Shown: positions 1 to 8,994, numbered from the stretch's first letter. The stretch is DNA of 64,000 nt from an uncultured Eubacteriales bacterium (GCA_934647945.1 CAKUFK010000003.1:1-64000), one strand, 5' to 3'. Notes: generated by a model from the sequence alone, not told the origin. Made by a program: numbers and translations.

Positions 1-48
1 GGCTGGAAGCGGCCCGGGAAAATAGGCAGGCGCCGACTCTTCGCCGCC

Positions 49-79
49 CCTCCGGTTTATCCGGAGGGCCTTTTTTTTG
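49..79 (+). terminator. Rho-independent terminator of an upstream gene
   Basis: The arms CCCTCCGG and CCGGAGGG enclose a five-base loop (tttat) and are followed by CC and a run of eight T. The hairpin has the right shape to end a + strand transcript entering from outside the window. Confidence 0.8.
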
Positions 80-452
80 GAAAATAGCTTAGCCTTTTAA
101 GGGGTATATAATTTTCAAAAGAACACTTCTCCAAACCCGGTAAAATGGTTTTTTTAACTTCGCGAATAAAACCGCATCGTTTGCAGCTTCATGATTTGCA
201 AAGTTGGGTATCAAAAAGAAGGAGATTGTCTATACCCGATCATTTTTTCACCCCCTGCACCTCTCTTTCCCTTTGTTTTATACTGACGGGAGTCTCTGCC
301 TTTTCTGCTTTTATTTTGCCGGGGGTGTTCCCTTTTTTGTGGAAATGTAGTATGATAAATTATCATGTGAGTATCGATCTGCCCAATCGATAAGCGAAAA
401 GACGCCGGTTTGAGTCGGGCGGAAACCAAAAATGCTGGGAGAGAGCAAGACG
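80..452 (+). other. leuS leader region
   Basis: This 370-base stretch is AT-rich and has no convincing gene. A -10-like TATGAT lies at 351-356, just after a poor -35. It overlaps the small inverted repeat ATGATA-AAT-TATCAT (352-366). I looked for a T-box, common upstream of leuS in Firmicutes, and found no conserved UGGNACC segment followed by a terminator. How leuS is regulated therefore remains open. Confidence 0.4.
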
Positions 453-2876
453 ATGGCATACGGCAAACACATTGATGAAAAATGGCAAAAGCGTTGGGAA
501 GAGGAGAAACTCTATCGATTTGATCCGGACAAGGACAACAAGCTCTATTGCCTGGAGATGTTTTCCTATCCTTCCGGGGCGCAGCTCCATGTCGGGCATT
601 GGTATAATTATGGACTGGCAGATATCTGGGCCCGGGCGAAAAAAATGCAGGGATTCAACCTTTTCCATCCCCAGGGCTTTGACGCATTCGGCCTGCCGGC
701 GGAAAACTACGCGATCAAAACGGGGATTCACCCCAAGGATTCCACCTACCGCAACATCGACTGTATGAAGGAACAGCTCGTGAAAATGGGCGCCTCTTAT
801 GACTTTGACTATATGGTCGTGACCTGCGACGAGGCATATTATAAATGGACCCAGTGGCTGTTTCTCAAGCTGTATGAACGGGGGCTGGCCTATCGGGCCA
901 AAGCTCCGGTCAACTGGTGCCCGTCCTGCAAGACAGTGTTGGCCAACGAGCAGGTGGTGGAGGGTTGCTGTGAGCGCTGCCACACCGAGGTCAAAAAGGA
1001 ACATCGGACCCAGTGGTTTTTCAAGATCACAGAGTATGCCCAGCGTCTGCTGGACGGGTTGGAGGGCCTTCAGTGGCCGGAAAAAACCAAGAAAATCCAA
1101 ACCAATTGGATCGGCAAGTCCACCGGCGCCCAGGTCTTGTTTAAGGTCAAGGGACAGGATATCGTCCTGCCCGCCTTCACCACCCGGGTGGATACGATAT
1201 TCGGCGTCTCATTTGTCGTGCTCGCCCCCGAACGGGAGGGCGTGATGGATCTCGTGACACCCGAACAACGGGATGAGGTGGCACGGTATATCGAACAGGC
1301 CAAGAAGGTCAGCGAGATCGAGCGGCTTTCCACGGTTCGGGAACGCACCGGCGTCTTTACCGGCGCTTATGCGGTCAATCCGGTCAACGGGGAGGAAATC
1401 CCGATCTATGTCGCTGACTATGTGCTGGACACCTATGGGACCGGCTGCGTCATGGCGGTACCAGCCCATGATGAACGGGACTTTGACTTTGCCACCCGCT
1501 ATCAGCTTCCAATCCGCCAGGTCATCGCCTCCCCGGATGGGGGAGCCGAACTGCCCTTCTGTGCTTACGGCCGTCTGGTGAACAGCGGCGAGTATACCGG
1601 CTTGACCAGCGAAGAGGCGCGGGATAAAATTGCCACTTTCCTCGAATCCAAGGGGATGGGCGAACACAAGGTCTGTTTCCGACTGCGGGACTGGCTGGTT
1701 TCCAGGCAGCGGTACTGGGGCGCACCGATCCCGATCATCTACTGCGACCACTGCGGGGAGGTGCCGGTCCCGGAACAGGATCTGCCGGTCAAGCTGCCAT
1801 ATGACGTGGAATTCCGTCCGGACGGGGATTCCCCTCTGGCGCAATGCCCTTCCTTTATGGACACGGTCTGCCCGAAATGCGGGCGTCCCGCCCGGCGGGA
1901 ATCGGATACGCTGGACACGTTTGTGGATTCCTCCTGGTATTTTTTGCGGTATCCGGATAACCGCAATGCGGAAAAGGCATTTGACAGTGCCCTCATCAAC
2001 CGTTTGCTGCCGGTGGATATGTATGTCGGCGGAGCCGAACACGCGGCGATGCACCTGCTCTATGCCCGGTTCATTACCAAGGTGCTGCACGACATGGGCC
2101 TGATCGATTTTGACGAGCCGTTCCTGCGTCTGGTGCACCAGGGGACCATCCTAGGCCCGGATGGCAACAAAATGAGCAAATCCAAGGGGAATACCATCAA
2201 CCCCGACGACTATATCGAGCGGTACGGCTCGGATGTGTTCCGGATGTATCTGGCTTTTGGCTTTTCCTTTGTGGACGGCGGTCCGTGGAACGACGACGGG
2301 ATTAAGGCGATCTCGAAGTTTGTCGGCCGGGCCGAATCCTTCGTCGATGCGTTCGTGCGGGAGCCGGGCGGGACGGATGCCTATGGGGACAGGGAGAAGG
2401 AGCTCGATTTTGTCCGGCACAACACCCTGAAATGTGTGGCAAACGACGTCGAGATTTTCCAGTTCAACACCTGCATCGCCCGCCTGATGGAGCTGTACAA
2501 CGCGATGGCCGCCTACAAGAACGGACCGGTGAACAAAGCCTTCCTGCAGGGGGTCCTGGACGATTTCGTGCGGCTTCTTGCCTGCTTTGCCCCCCATTTC
2601 GGGGAGGAGCTGTGGGAGAGGCTCGGGCATACCGCCTCGGTGTTTGAGGAGCAGTGGACGGTCTATGATCCGGCCCGGCTGGTGCGGGACGAGATCGAGC
2701 TGGTGGTGCAGCTCAACGGCAAGGTCAAGTGCAAGCTCGTTCTGCCGCGGGATCTCTCCCGTGAAGAGGTACAGAGCCGTGTGCTGCAGGATCCCAAGGT
2801 GGAGGAGCTCCTCGAGGGACGGGCGGCCCGCAAGGTGATCGTGGTGCCGAATAAGCTGTGCAACATCGTGGTATGA
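453..2876 (+). CDS. leuS: Leucyl-tRNA synthetase
   Basis: Cytoplasmic class Ia aminoacyl-tRNA synthetase that charges tRNA-Leu with leucine. The 807-residue product has the usual length for bacterial LeuRS. The HIGH signature is present as HVGH (residues 46-49) and the KMSKS loop is intact (573-577). A CPSC...CERC zinc-knuckle and the CP1 editing domain (GTGCVMAVPAHDERD) are also present. The frame opens earlier at 432, but GGAGAG at 438-443 sits nine bases before the ATG at 453 (MAYGKHIDEK), so that start is preferred. The gene is followed by a strong hairpin terminator at 3057-3109 and appears monocistronic. Confidence 0.97.
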   Translation: MAYGKHIDEKWQKRWEEEKLYRFDPDKDNKLYCLEMFSYPSGAQLHVGHWYNYGLADIWARAKKMQGFNLFHPQGFDAFGLPAENYAIKTGIHPKDSTYRNIDCMKEQLVKMGASYDFDYMVVTCDEAYYKWTQWLFLKLYERGLAYRAKAPVNWCPSCKTVLANEQVVEGCCERCHTEVKKEHRTQWFFKITEYAQRLLDGLEGLQWPEKTKKIQTNWIGKSTGAQVLFKVKGQDIVLPAFTTRVDTIFGVSFVVLAPEREGVMDLVTPEQRDEVARYIEQAKKVSEIERLSTVRERTGVFTGAYAVNPVNGEEIPIYVADYVLDTYGTGCVMAVPAHDERDFDFATRYQLPIRQVIASPDGGAELPFCAYGRLVNSGEYTGLTSEEARDKIATFLESKGMGEHKVCFRLRDWLVSRQRYWGAPIPIIYCDHCGEVPVPEQDLPVKLPYDVEFRPDGDSPLAQCPSFMDTVCPKCGRPARRESDTLDTFVDSSWYFLRYPDNRNAEKAFDSALINRLLPVDMYVGGAEHAAMHLLYARFITKVLHDMGLIDFDEPFLRLVHQGTILGPDGNKMSKSKGNTINPDDYIERYGSDVFRMYLAFGFSFVDGGPWNDDGIKAISKFVGRAESFVDAFVREPGGTDAYGDREKELDFVRHNTLKCVANDVEIFQFNTCIARLMELYNAMAAYKNGPVNKAFLQGVLDDFVRLLACFAPHFGEELWERLGHTASVFEEQWTVYDPARLVRDEIELVVQLNGKVKCKLVLPRDLSREEVQSRVLQDPKVEELLEGRAARKVIVVPNKLCNIVV

Positions 2877-3056
2877 GGATAAACCAATACCGAAGGCTCG
2901 GCGGCGTATGCCGGTTAACCTCGTAATCATGCGAACTTCTTAGTGTTTTCAAATCAGACAAAGATGGTTGAATTGAATGGCATTTATTATCTCTATTTTC
3001 TATTTTCAACCTTTGTTTTAAAGCTCGTGAAACCGTATAAATTCGAGGTTTATAAC

Positions 3057-3109
3057 AAAAACACCATTGATGTCCGAGCCTTAAGGGCTCAGATGCCAAT
3101 GGTGTTTTT
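3057..3109 (+). terminator. Bidirectional terminator between leuS and the DUF6774-like gene
   Basis: Arms AAAACACCATTG (3057-3068) and CAATGGTGTTTTT (3097-3109) enclose a second stem, GAGCC-ttaag-GGCTC. Both ends carry A/T runs, so it can stop leuS on + and the short gene ending at 3114 on -. Between leuS and this hairpin (2877-3056) I see only AT-rich sequence without a gene. Confidence 0.85.
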
Positions 3110-3113
3110 AATT

Positions 3114-3281
3114 TTAGTTGCTTTTACGACTGCAAATACTTCTTTTTGTCGCTATGGTAAGCAGCGTATCAGCGAGTTGCGTTAGGGTCACACCCAGCAG
3201 GTTCAATTCATCCTCGGTCAGTTTGCAGGCGAGCGCATTGGCTATAGCAGTGATGGAAGCTGTCAATTCACATGAATTCAC
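3114..3281 (-). CDS. Small conserved-type protein (DUF6774-like)
   Basis: Encodes 55 residues beginning MNSCELTASITAIANALACK, with alternating hydrophobic and polar helices and no signal peptide. The composition and NSCELTA...LACKLTEDELNLL pattern resemble a family of short uncharacterised clostridial proteins (DUF6774), recalled from memory and not searched. The start is GTG at 3281: a perfect GGAGGTGAG lies eight bases upstream, while the ATG at 3296 overlaps that ribosome site and is unlikely. The reading frame ends five bases from the shared terminator. No function is known to me; base composition is AT-richer than most of the window. Confidence 0.6.
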   Translation of the reverse strand: MNSCELTASITAIANALACKLTEDELNLLGVTLTQLADTLLTIATKRSICSRKSN

Positions 3282-3366
3282 GAAACTCACCTCCATGCTA
3301 TTATATGAATATGCGGCTGGAATGTGTGTTCGTTACCCTTCCAGTCACGCTTTGAATGTTTGAATA

Positions 3367-4053
3367 TCAATTTTTGGAGGGACTTTTCTCATAAAGGACA
3401 AACTTTAAGTTTCGGTCACACACCGCTAGAAAAACGTCTTGTGGGGACTGAATATGCCGCTGCTTTAGCTGCTTATCCAGCCAGGTTAAATCCAGCCCCA
3501 TGCGTTTTAAATTATCCTCTAAAATGCGGCCGTCCATGATTAGCTCTGTGAATAACAGTTCCTGTTCTGGGGCTAAATGCATATCGTTTGGTGTGGCAGG
3601 GCGCTGACTGCTTACCGGAAGGATCGTAAGCTTTCCATTGTATTCAAAAACAGCGGTTTGGATATTCGTCAGGTCAAAGTATCCTTGCTGCCTGCACATA
3701 ACCATGAACTCGCTTAGATCCAGCTTGGCCTTTTTTAAATTTTCATAGTACAATTTCCCATGATCCATGAGGATAGTAGGGGTACCGTTGAGATATTTGC
3801 GTGTTCTCGGAAATTTGTTGGAAATGATACTCAGCAGCAGGGTTACGCCTCCGTATATCACCATGGCAGTAAGCGGCTTCCAGGGCTCCTCTAGCTCTGT
3901 GGCCATTTCAGCCGCAATGGAGCCAATGGTTATTCCCGTAATGTAATCAAAAAAATCCAACTGAGCAATTTGTTTGTGTCCAATAAACTTGGCCACCAAG
4001 AATAATGCACCAAATGACCCTAAGGCGGTCAGGCAAAGCATCAGAAAGCCCAT
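3367..4053 (-). CDS. DUF421 (YetF-type) membrane protein
   Basis: A 228-residue protein with three hydrophobic segments in the first about 85 residues (MGFLMLCLTALGSFGALFLV, then around 40-50 and 60-80). A soluble DUF421/YetF alpha/beta domain follows, containing the family-like stretch NGTPTILMDHGKL. Family members in Bacillus and Clostridia are inner-membrane proteins of unknown role, some linked to spores or stress. GGGGGAT precedes the ATG at a good distance. The gene is isolated, lies opposite the cupin gene, and has lower GC than neighbouring housekeeping genes, consistent with acquisition by transfer. Confidence 0.85.
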   Translation of the reverse strand: MGFLMLCLTALGSFGALFLVAKFIGHKQIAQLDFFDYITGITIGSIAAEMATELEEPWKPLTAMVIYGGVTLLLSIISNKFPRTRKYLNGTPTILMDHGKLYYENLKKAKLDLSEFMVMCRQQGYFDLTNIQTAVFEYNGKLTILPVSSQRPATPNDMHLAPEQELLFTELIMDGRILEDNLKRMGLDLTWLDKQLKQRHIQSPQDVFLAVCDRNLKFVLYEKSPSKN

Positions 4054-4193
4054 ACGGCAATCCCCCTTTCCCTATATTCTAGCCTAAATTGCAGCAAGCA
4101 TACACGAATAGGCTGCGCGAACTCTCAAATAGCGTTCACCCTAACATTTGTGGCTGCATAATATAGTACCAGCTACGGAAAGGAGTGTACGAC

Positions 4194-4637
4194 ATGGGAA
4201 ATTATAATTGGGGGCGTGGTTGTGACGGCTGCGAAACCGATCATGGCCCAAAGCCGTTTGTTACGAATATAATGCGTGTAGCGCGGCAAAATCAAAATTT
4301 TCGTACAGCGTTTTGGACAGGGTGTCACTTACAGATGACCCTGATGTGTATTCCCCCCTGCGGCGAGATTGGAGTGGAAATGCACCCTGACACGGATCAG
4401 TTCATCCGTGTGGAAGAGGGGCAGGCGCTTGTCCGCATGGGAGATTGCAGAGAAAATCTGGACTTCCAATGCCGCATCGGTACGGGGGATGCCATCTTTG
4501 TACCGGGCGGAACATGGCACAATGTTTTCAACACTGGAAATGGTCCGCTGAAACTCTCATCTTTCTACGCGCCGCCTCAACATCCAAAAGGTACCATTCA
4601 CCGTACAAAGGCAGATTCCGAAAACAAAGAGCATTGA
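4194..4637 (+). CDS. Cupin-domain protein
   Basis: A 147-residue single-domain cupin. The first cupin motif is visible as CGEIGVEMHPDTDQFIRVEEG and the second as GDAIFVPGGTWHNVFNTG, giving likely metal ligands His, Asp/Gln, Glu and His. An N-terminal segment holds several Cys (GRGCDGCETDHG). Such small cupins often bind a metal and act as isomerases, dioxygenases or sensors; the substrate cannot be told. The frame can begin at GTG 4185, but AAAGGAG directly abuts it; the ATG at 4194 has nine-base spacing and is chosen. It sits in the AT-richer patch with the DUF421 gene. Confidence 0.82.
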   Translation: MGNYNWGRGCDGCETDHGPKPFVTNIMRVARQNQNFRTAFWTGCHLQMTLMCIPPCGEIGVEMHPDTDQFIRVEEGQALVRMGDCRENLDFQCRIGTGDAIFVPGGTWHNVFNTGNGPLKLSSFYAPPQHPKGTIHRTKADSENKEH

Positions 4638-4868
4638 CTTTACTGCTTAATCAGCATTGGCTAAATTAAGGTCGCGCTGCCCAAACGGAGGCTGCGTACA
4701 ACTGGGGAATATTCCCTGCCCTTCTTTCTATGGTGGCGTAACATATTTGCATTATTTATGTGTGTCTCTTAAAGGTGCTTGCGCGGTAAAGCAGACATAC
4801 AATGATATATGCGATTTGCAACGATTTATTGGGGCTTATTCGAGATTGCAGATGCTACAGATAAAATA

Positions 4869-4915
4869 AAAACCACCGATCAACCCGCATAATTGCAAGG
4901 TTTTTCGGTGGTTTT
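4869..4915 (+). terminator. Bidirectional terminator
   Basis: AAAACCACCGA (4869-4879) pairs with TCGGTGGTTTT (4905-4915). A/T tracts on both sides let it work in either direction, closing the cupin transcript on +. Confidence 0.75.
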
Positions 4916-4973
4916 CATTGGAAAGCGTTGACAAAAAAGATACCTGCCATAAACGCGGGCAGAAGATTTAATA

Positions 4974-5010
4974 ATAAAAAACCTGCGGTGCGCGATTTGC
5001 TCACCGCAGG
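4974..5010 (-). terminator. Terminator of tRNA-Arg
   Basis: Read on the minus strand, CCTGCGGTG and CACCGCAGG form a stem immediately after the tRNA CCA end and are followed by TTTTTTATTATT. Confidence 0.85.
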
Positions 5011-5012
5011 TG

Positions 5013-5089
5013 TGGTCCGCCCGGAGGGATTCGAACCCCCGGCCTTTGGAATCGGAATCCACTGCGATATCCAGCTTCGCCACGGGCGG
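5013..5089 (-). tRNA. tRNA-Arg (anticodon CCG)
   Basis: A complete 77-base cloverleaf with encoded CCA. The acceptor arms CCGCCCG and CGGGCGG pair fully. The D stem is GCGA/TCGC, the T loop TTCGAAT with five-pair stem, and the anticodon loop TTCCGAT gives CCG, reading CGG arginine codons. The first anticodon-stem pair is a G27-A43 mismatch with four good pairs below it. It is a single tRNA gene with its own terminator. Confidence 0.95.
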
Positions 5090-5189
5090 ACATAAAGGCC
5101 CTGCTGTCCACAGAGCAACACTATTTTACACCGTCGTCGTGATTTCTGCAACCCCCAAATGGCTTTTTTTCAAAATTTTCCTCTCTATA

Positions 5190-5352
5190 CAAAAAAACAC
5201 GCCAAACAGCCGCTGATCCCTGTGCTTTGGACAGAAGAACCGGGCGGTGGTAAGGCGTGTTCCCAGCTGATGGATACGGATCCGGGTTCCTCTCCGATCG
5301 CGTAAGGAGGTGGCCTTGCCCTAGACCCTTCAAAACGAACACCGAAGGCGCC
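5190..5352 (-). ncRNA. Candidate structured RNA of unknown class
   Basis: The gap between the symporter gene and tRNA-Arg holds a strongly foldable minus-strand sequence ending in a T run (5190-5197). Its 3' domain nests as AACACGCC, CCGC, GGTTC, CTGT, a seven-base loop, then ACAG, GGATC, GCGG, GGCGTGTT, leading straight into the T tract. The 5' part has CCTCC/GGAG(A)GG at about 5280-5305, inside a GGGTC/GATCC pairing. I compared it mentally with SRP, 6S, tmRNA, RNase P and common riboswitches and could not match it. It may be an independent small RNA or a structured 3' end of the symporter mRNA. Confidence 0.45.
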
Positions 5353-5425
5353 CCCCTCTTTCATGTCCACGGGAGCGCGAGAGGCCAAGAGCCGCACACC
5401 CGAAAAGGGCGTGCGGCTCTGTCTA

Positions 5426-6970
5426 TCATCTCAGGACGGCAGCGGGTGCTCCAGCCTCTTTTTCGTAAAAAGCCGGGTTGGGCGCGGCGGACTTCAGCCC
5501 CATCCGGCTGCCGATTCCACTGACCACCCAGCAGAGCAGCAGGGAGACGAGCATCGCCAGGCACGCGAAATGGGGACCGAGGCCTTTGAGGGGGCCGAAA
5601 AAAGGCAGGCTGGCCGAAGGGAAGAAGAGCTGGGCCAGCAGAGGCGGCAGGGCGGTGGCAAACCCGCCGATGATCCCCGCCCAGGCCCCCGCCCGGTTAA
5701 TCCCCTTCCAGTACAGGCTGAGCGCATAGGGTGCGAGGAAGGAGCCGGAAATAATGCCCCAGGAATAGGACATCATGTCGAGGATGGGGGTCTTGCTGTT
5801 GGCAATGACATAGGACAGCACTACAAAGGCGAGGCAGAGCCCTTTCGTCACCCAGGCGGCTTTTACCTTGTCCAGCCGTGGGGCGTGGGGTTGGATCAGA
5901 TCCATGGTCAGGGTGGAGGACGCCGTGATGGTAATGGAGGACAGGGTGGAAACCGACGCCGCGATCAGCAGTACCAGCACCACGCCGATCAATACGGTGG
6001 GGATGCCCGACTGGTCCAGCATGTTGGGAATCAGGTAATCGGGATGCCCGGCCCCGCCGGCGGGCGGAGAAGGCAGCTCGGTGAAAAACAGGCGGGAGAA
6101 GGACCCGATGAAGTAGCCTCCCCCGGCCACCACCAGGGCGAAAACCGTCGAAATGACCGTCCCACGGCGGACTTCCCGGTCGTCCCGGATGCCGTAGTAT
6201 TTGTGGATCATCTGGGGCAGTCCCCAGGTCCCGAAGGAGGTCATCAGCACCGTCGCCCAAAGCCCGATGTGCTGTGCGGCGGTCAGGTGCAGGCCTTCGG
6301 TCGCCTTGGTGATGGCCTCCAGCCCGGCGGACAGCCCTCCCACCTGATCGCAGCGGATCACCGCCGCGATCAGGGCGATAACCCCCGCCAGCATGACAAT
6401 CCCCTGTACGAAATCGGCCCGCAGGGTGGCGGCGTATCCGCCCAGGACCACGATCGCCGCCGCGGCCAGAGCAATGACCACCATGCATACCCGTTCATCC
6501 ACCTTCAGCAGCACCGCGCACACACTGGTCAGGCCCTTGTAAACCGAGGCGGAATAGGGAAGCAAGAAGACAAAGATCACGGCCACGCAGAAGCGCTTGA
6601 TCCCCCTGCCGCCAAAGCGCTTTTCAAAAAATTGGGGCATGGACTTGATTTTGAGGCGGCGTGTGGTCTCTCTCGTCCGCCTGGCCAGAACCAGCCAGGC
6701 CAGCAGGGAGCCGATCAGGGCGTTTCCGATACCGGGCAATACGGCCCACAGGCCATAGTCCCAGCCGGATTTCCCGGCGTAGCCGATAAACATGACGGCG
6801 GAAAAATACGCGGTGCCGTAGGAAAAGGCCGACATCCAGGCCCCGGCATTCCGCCCGCCCACCGTAAAGTCGGTGATGGTTTTGGACTTGCGGCCGGCGA
6901 AGACTCCGACCGCCAGAATGAAAACGGCGTAAACCGCAATGGTGATCCAGATCACCAGCTCTTTGGACAT
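5426..6970 (-). CDS. Sodium:solute symporter (SSS family)
   Basis: A 514-residue integral membrane protein with about 13 hydrophobic segments, matching the SSS/PutP-like fold. Family features include the N-terminal TDFTVGGRNAG segment after the first helix, the FSYGTAYFSAVMFIGYAG second-helix region, and repeated glycine-rich helices. It is expected to import an organic solute with Na+. Substrate is not predictable; proline, pantothenate and monocarboxylates are typical. The ATG at 6970 (MSKELVIWIT) is chosen because GAGGGGTGG precedes it; a longer frame from 6997 lacks a ribosome site. A perfect 12-base inverted repeat lies just upstream (6995-7021). Confidence 0.88.
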   Translation of the reverse strand: MSKELVIWITIAVYAVFILAVGVFAGRKSKTITDFTVGGRNAGAWMSAFSYGTAYFSAVMFIGYAGKSGWDYGLWAVLPGIGNALIGSLLAWLVLARRTRETTRRLKIKSMPQFFEKRFGGRGIKRFCVAVIFVFLLPYSASVYKGLTSVCAVLLKVDERVCMVVIALAAAAIVVLGGYAATLRADFVQGIVMLAGVIALIAAVIRCDQVGGLSAGLEAITKATEGLHLTAAQHIGLWATVLMTSFGTWGLPQMIHKYYGIRDDREVRRGTVISTVFALVVAGGGYFIGSFSRLFFTELPSPPAGGAGHPDYLIPNMLDQSGIPTVLIGVVLVLLIAASVSTLSSITITASSTLTMDLIQPHAPRLDKVKAAWVTKGLCLAFVVLSYVIANSKTPILDMMSYSWGIISGSFLAPYALSLYWKGINRAGAWAGIIGGFATALPPLLAQLFFPSASLPFFGPLKGLGPHFACLAMLVSLLLCWVVSGIGSRMGLKSAAPNPAFYEKEAGAPAAVLR

Positions 6971-6994
6971 AGTTTCCACCCCTCGATACTTTAT

Positions 6995-7021
6995 CACTTT
7001 AAACCGTTGCGGTTTAAAGTG
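6995..7021. promoter_or_regulatory. Perfect palindrome upstream of the symporter gene
   Basis: CACTTTAAACCG, the spacer TTG, then CGGTTTAAAGTG. It lies 25 bases before the symporter start in the 236-base gap between divergent genes, where a repressor or activator dimer would bind. No T run follows on either strand, so a terminator is unlikely. Confidence 0.55.
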
Positions 7022-7206
7022 GATATGTACATCATACCGGAAAGACAGAAAATTTGCAAGAGGGCGGCTAAAAAAATATCAGACTTTTTCGATTTGCCTC
7101 CGCCCCTATCTTTTTTTAGGAATTTATGGTATATTAAAACGGGTTTTGCTCCTGTAAATGACGTCTTTGGGGGCGGCAGTGGAATTTATCAAAGGGGGAT
7201 GAAGGC

Positions 7207-8868
7207 ATGATGCGCCAAAAAGTCCGGATACCAAGCATCCTTTCCGCGCTGTTCTTTGCCTTGTGCGGTTTGATGTCGCTTTATCTGACATACAAAACGG
7301 CCGGCAACCTGCTGGATTCGGACGCCTCGAGCGAATTGGTCCTGGCCCGTCTCCTAGCGGATACCAACCAGATTCTGTCCCGTGATTGGTTTTACTCGAC
7401 CGAGCTGCGGGTGCTCAATACCCAGCTCATTTACATGCCGCTGTTCAAAATATTCAGTGACTGGAAATTGGTGCGGTTTTTCGGCGCGCTTTTGCTGCAG
7501 GCCATACTGGTGTTGTCCTATTATTTCCTGTCAAGGCAGGCCGGGTTTTCGCGCAACGTGTTTTTTCTCACGGGGGGACTGCTGCTTCTGCCCGCCAGCA
7601 CGCCGTATGCGCGGATCGTGCTGCTGCATAGCTATTATGTGCCCCACATCGCCATCGGTTTTTTCCTGCTGGGGCTGTTGCTGGGGTTCGGGAACAGAGA
7701 GAAGAAAAAGGGACTCCGGATCGCCTATCTGGTTCTGTTCCTGCTGCTCAGCCTGTTAAGCGGACTGGGAGGGGTGCGGCAGCTGCTGGTGACCTTTCTG
7801 CCGCTCCTCGCGGCGGCTTTCCTGCTGCTGTTGTGTTCGGACGGCTTCCGTGGCGTCACGCATGAGGAGATGGAAGCCGGCTCCGTATCCGCCCTGCGCC
7901 GGCTGCGCACGGCGGCCTGCTGCCGGGAGGCCAGAACGCTGTACCTGTCCGCCGCCGGCGCGGCGTTTGCCGCGGTCGGCTATCTCCTTAACAGCCGGGT
8001 TTTGGACGGGATCTACTCCTTTACGAATTATGGGGGGATGCGGCTGAAAAACCCGGCGGTGGGTGACGTGGATCCCCTGTTCTCGGCCCTTCTGGAACTG
8101 TTCGGATACAAAGCGAACGCCAAGGTGTTTTCCAAGGAGGGGATCGCCTCTCTGTTGGGCGCGGCTTGCTTGGTGCTCGTCCTATTGATGGGGATCTATC
8201 TGGTTGTCCGTATCCGCCGGGTGGAGACATTGCCCTGGAGGCTGCTCGTCCTCTTCTTCGTCTGTACACTGGTGCTCAACACGGCGGTGTTTTTGCTGAC
8301 CAAGACGACCCTGGCGCTCTATTACATCCCTATTTTTATTTATTTCGTACCGCTGCTGGCGGTATGGCTCGGGCAATGTAAACGGGTTTTCCCGCCCCTG
8401 TGGTACGGCGTGGCCGGCCTGGTCGCGGCCGTCTTTTTCGGGAACAGCCTTCTCATCACGCATTACTTTGTCAAAAAACCGCAGGATTCCCCGATTGTCT
8501 ACAGCGGGCTCGTCTATACCGAAAGGGACACGGTGGAGCATCTGACACCGGTCGTCGGCTTCCTGCAGGATAACGGGTACACCTTCGGTTATGCCAATTT
8601 CTGGGACGCCAACGTCATCACCGAGATGACGAACGGGCAGATCGAGATGGTCAATACCAACATCGGCCAGCAACTGACCCCCTATAACTGGCTGATGTCG
8701 AAAAAACTCCTGGAACCGGGATATCACACCGGCAAAACGTTTGTGCTGCTGTCCGCAGTGGGAGAGAAATCCTCTTCCGACGCCGGCTACGATTGGCTGA
8801 AGCAGGGTGAAAAGGTCTACTCCGACGGCCGGTTTTCGGTGTATGCGTACGACGGGCCCCTGCTTTAA
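7207..8868 (+). CDS. Polytopic membrane protein, possible GT-C-type glycosyltransferase
   Basis: A 553-residue protein with an N-terminal helix, a long loop and about ten further hydrophobic segments, then a soluble tail of about 140 residues. The first extracytoplasmic loop contains LLDSDASSE, a DxD-like acidic motif in the position typical of GT-C glycosyltransferases; this suggests, but does not prove, a lipid-linked sugar transferase. I do not recognise a characterised relative. AAAGGGGG lies eight bases before the ATGATG start. It stands alone, divergent from the symporter and upstream of the DUF2975 pair, which has its own promoter. Confidence 0.6.
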   Translation: MMRQKVRIPSILSALFFALCGLMSLYLTYKTAGNLLDSDASSELVLARLLADTNQILSRDWFYSTELRVLNTQLIYMPLFKIFSDWKLVRFFGALLLQAILVLSYYFLSRQAGFSRNVFFLTGGLLLLPASTPYARIVLLHSYYVPHIAIGFFLLGLLLGFGNREKKKGLRIAYLVLFLLLSLLSGLGGVRQLLVTFLPLLAAAFLLLLCSDGFRGVTHEEMEAGSVSALRRLRTAACCREARTLYLSAAGAAFAAVGYLLNSRVLDGIYSFTNYGGMRLKNPAVGDVDPLFSALLELFGYKANAKVFSKEGIASLLGAACLVLVLLMGIYLVVRIRRVETLPWRLLVLFFVCTLVLNTAVFLLTKTTLALYYIPIFIYFVPLLAVWLGQCKRVFPPLWYGVAGLVAAVFFGNSLLITHYFVKKPQDSPIVYSGLVYTERDTVEHLTPVVGFLQDNGYTFGYANFWDANVITEMTNGQIEMVNTNIGQQLTPYNWLMSKKLLEPGYHTGKTFVLLSAVGEKSSSDAGYDWLKQGEKVYSDGRFSVYAYDGPLL

Positions 8869-8912
8869 GTCCCCCGTGGGCGGACAGCGTCCGTGCATTC
8901 GAGCAAAGGCGG

Positions 8913-8941
8913 TTGACCTGCCCGCGCGGTTGCTGTATAAT
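8913..8941 (+). promoter_or_regulatory. Sigma-A promoter of the DUF2975/HTH pair
   Basis: TTGACC (8913-8918) and TATAAT (8936-8941) separated by exactly 17 bases, about 54 bases before the start codon. Confidence 0.8.
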
Positions 8942-8994
8942 GAATCGTCATCGAGTTTTTCTCCGCGACTTCCGCAAGAAAGGCGGCAAGAACT

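Larger units (their letters stand above)
4638..5012. other. AT-rich intergenic stretch
   Basis: No gene is convincing here. The only clear signals are two hairpins at its right end: the bidirectional one at 4869-4915 and the tRNA terminator at 4974-5010. Confidence 0.5.

Noticed and set aside
80..452. T-box upstream of leuS
   Set aside because: Expected from taxonomy, but no conserved T-box core or competing terminator is present.
5363..7210. 615-codon open frame on the + strand
   Set aside because: It is the antisense of the symporter gene, with GC-rich low-complexity composition and no ribosome site.
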